Shown here piece after piece: positions 62,501 through 64,000 of a stretch of DNA of 64,000 nucleotides. This DNA is from Escarpia spicata (lineage: Eukaryota; Annelida; Polychaeta; Sabellida; Siboglinidae): positions 248,001 through 312,000 of the forward strand of contig CAXEFP010000908.1 in NCBI GenBank assembly GCA_963995525.1, in the 5' to 3' direction. Below the pieces are notes generated by a model. The model ran no database searches, was not told the DNA's origin, and worked only from the letters and a program-made list of their open reading frames with translations. A program made the translations under genes and the position numbers. Each line of letters begins with the position of its first letter. The first letter of the stretch is position 1.

Positions 62501-64000
62501 ATGTTTTATCTTGTCTAAAGCAGCAGTACATTCAGTACTCACGAGACAAACATGTCCCATGTCAAAATGTTCGAAAAAAATTAATGCATATCACAGCCAA
62601 ACGGTATTTGTAGTGCACTTTTTTCGGCGGAAGGATCCTTACTGTGGTCTTACCCCAAATAGATGTTTTGCATGATACAAATCTTCACGAAGGCTAGATT
62701 GATATCAAGCTACACACATAACTAGATTAACCCCAAATGGGAATGCATGTTACCGTTTTATCCCCGTCACGTAAGTTACAAGAACATATTACGTAAGTTA
62801 TAGGTGTGAAAACTCATCCCCATTTGAAGTTTTTTCATGTCTAGAGCAGCAGTACCTTCAGTACTCACGAGACAAACATGTCCCATATCAAAGTGTTCGA
62901 AAAAAATTAATGCATATCACAGCAAAACGGTATTTGTAGTGCACTTTTTTCGGCGGAAGGATCCTTACTGTGGTCTTACCCCAAATAGATGTTTTGCATG
63001 TTACAAATCTTCACGAAGGCTAGATTGATATCAAGCTACACACATAACTAGATTAATCACAAATGGGAATGCATGTTACCGTTCTATCTCCGTCACGTAA
63101 GTTACAAGAACATATTACGTAAGTTATAGGTGTGAAAACTCATCCCCATTTGATGTTTTATCTTGTCTAAAGCAGCAGTACATTCAGTACTCACAAGACA
63201 AACATGTCCCATGTCAAAATGTTCGAAAAAAATTAATGCATATCACAGCAAAACGGTATTTGTAGTGCACTTTTTTCGGCGGAAGGATCCTTACTGTGGT
63301 CTTACCCCAAATAGATGTTTTGCATGTTACAAATCTTCACGAAGGCTAGATTGATATCAAGCTACACACATAACTAGATTAACCCCAAATGGGAATGCAT
63401 GTTACCGTTTTATCCCCGTCACGTAAGTTACAAGAACATATTACGTAAGTTATAGGTGTGAAAACTCATCCCCATTTGATGTTTTATCTTGTCTAAAGCA
63501 GCAGTACATTCAGTACTCACGAGACAAACATGTCCCATGTCAAAATGTTCGAAAAAAATTAATGCATATCACAGCCAAACGGTATTTGTAGTGCACTTTT
63601 TTCGGCGGAAGGATCCTTACTGTGGTCTTACCCCAAATAGATGTTTTGCATGATACAAATCTTCACGAAGGCTAGATTGATATCAAGCTACACACATAAC
63701 TAGATTAACCCCAAATGGGAATGCATGTTACCGTTTTATCCCCGTCACGTAAGTTACAAGAACATATTACGTAAGTTATAGGTGTGAAAACTCATCCCCA
63801 TTTGAAGTTTTTTCTTGTCTAAAGCAGCAGTACCTTCAGTACTCACGAGACAAACATGTCCCATATCAAAGTGTTCGAAAAAAATTAATGCATATCACAG
63901 CAAAACGGTATTTGTAGTGCACTTTTTTCGGCGGAAGGATCTTTAATGTGGTCTTACCCCAAATAGATGTTATGCATGTTACAAATCTTCACGAAGGCTA
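59577..64000 (+). repeat. 17-monomer segmental duplication, copy 2 (cut by window end)
   Basis: It matches 54035-58458 at 5542-base spacing: alpha-N, PQRS at 59903, PQRS at 61207, the agccaaacgg beta at 62511, catgtctagagc at 62836, cacaag at 63163, and beta with gcatgatac at 63489. The joint before 59577 is unusual: actcatcccc followed by gaagttttttcttatct. Differences include gaaac at 55078 in copy 1 against gaaaa in copy 2, and gtcttaagc at 58275 only in copy 1. The copy runs past the window edge. Confidence 0.8.
63815..64000 (+). repeat. Partial satellite monomer at right edge
   Basis: These are the first 186 bases of a gamma monomer with accttc, catatc, gtagtg, ggatctttaatg and gatgttatgc. 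They match the monomer at 58273 apart from its private gtcttaagc. The array continues beyond the window. Confidence 0.95.

Larger units (their letters stand above)
1..64000 (+). repeat. 326-bp satellite DNA array, about 196 monomers
   Basis: The entire window is a head-to-tail array of one 326-bp unit. Landmarks such as ttcggcggaagg, cttcacgaagg and acgtaagttacaag recur every 326 bases from one edge to the other. From the monomer starting at 246 to the one starting at 63163 the distance is 62917 bases, which is 193 x 326 minus one. There is no inversion, no inserted element and no unique sequence. Monomer types differ from one another by roughly 10-15 substitutions (my estimate by eye), while copies of the same higher-order repeat differ by very few. 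Known biology: arrays of this size and order are typical of eukaryotic centromeric or pericentromeric heterochromatin. The species and chromosomal place are not shown by the sequence. The plus-strand label is only the strand on which I describe the monomer. Confidence 0.99.

Noticed and set aside
246..63354. Repeated 63-codon open frames (44 of them, two starting ATG and the rest TTG) as a tandem gene family
   Set aside because: They exist only where the satellite carries the ttactg allele in place of ttaatg, which removes a TAA. They mostly start at TTG, have no ribosome-binding site or promoter, and the protein shows no domain. A 326-bp unit shifts frame at each boundary. Changes include stops (gcatgatac at 53383 and 56969) with no sign of protein-level constraint.
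1..64000. CRISPR array
   Set aside because: The repeat unit is 326 bp with no unique spacers; variation is scattered substitutions and not repeat/spacer alternation. No cas genes are present.
1..64000. Transposon, retrotransposon or rDNA insertion inside the array
   Set aside because: Every 326-bp step holds satellite sequence; there is no gap, target-site duplication, terminal repeat or foreign segment.
1..64000. Assembly artefact in which one unit was copied many times
   Set aside because: Private changes, zoned alleles, chimeric joints and several different periods argue for real sequence, though read-depth checks of the large duplications (4564, 5542 and 2608 bp) would settle whether any copy is collapsed or expanded.
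1..64000. tRNA or other structured RNA gene
   Set aside because: GTTCGA occurs in each monomer but without acceptor, D or anticodon arms around it.

Overview
The whole 64 kb window is one uninterrupted tandem array of a 326-bp satellite repeat. It holds 195 complete monomers (starting at 246 and ending at 63814) plus a 245-bp partial at the left edge and a 186-bp partial at the right edge. All monomers lie head to tail in the same orientation. I see no protein-coding gene, RNA gene, transposon, CRISPR array or unique sequence. Neither edge of the array lies inside the window. The 63- and 87-residue open frames that recur here are by-products of the repeat.

This points to a eukaryotic genome, most likely a centromeric or pericentromeric satellite block from a long-read assembly. 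A hand count of the monomer at 1224-1549 gives about 38% G+C and 10 CpG against about 11.5 expected. The species cannot be fixed from the sequence alone. A 326-bp unit carrying a BamHI site resembles the size and enzyme described for the sugar-beet pBV centromeric satellite, but I could not compare sequences and treat this only as a lead.

Monomers combine a left part of three kinds with a right part of two kinds. Alpha starts ttatct, has acattc and aaagtg. Beta starts ttgtct, has acattc and aaaatg. Gamma starts ttgtct, has accttc, catatc and aaagtg. Right part N has attaacccc, ttttatcccc and actcatc. Right part T has attaatcac, ttctatctcc and actaatc. Fixed orders of these types form higher-order repeats (HORs).

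Layout: 1-2955, mixed units; 2956-11105, a 6-monomer HOR (1956 bp) in about four near-identical copies; 11106-13089, transition units; 13090-21593, a 14-monomer (4564 bp) segmental tandem duplication with a third partial copy to about 23194; 22414-26324, a related 6-monomer HOR in two copies, with the only visible indel of the window; 26325-31540, an 8-monomer HOR (2608 bp) in two copies; 31867-33822, a 3-monomer unit in two copies; 33823-46862, units of 5, 7, 8 and 9 monomers sharing the same end monomers; 46863-62510, a domain built on a 4-monomer block (1304 bp); and 54035-64000, a 17-monomer (5542 bp) duplication cut off by the window end.

Nothing in the window looks like a new protein system. 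The interest lies in the array's history: unequal crossovers inside monomers, nested duplications, sharply bounded variant alleles, and near-absolute conservation of monomer length despite substitutions at roughly 3-5% of positions between types.
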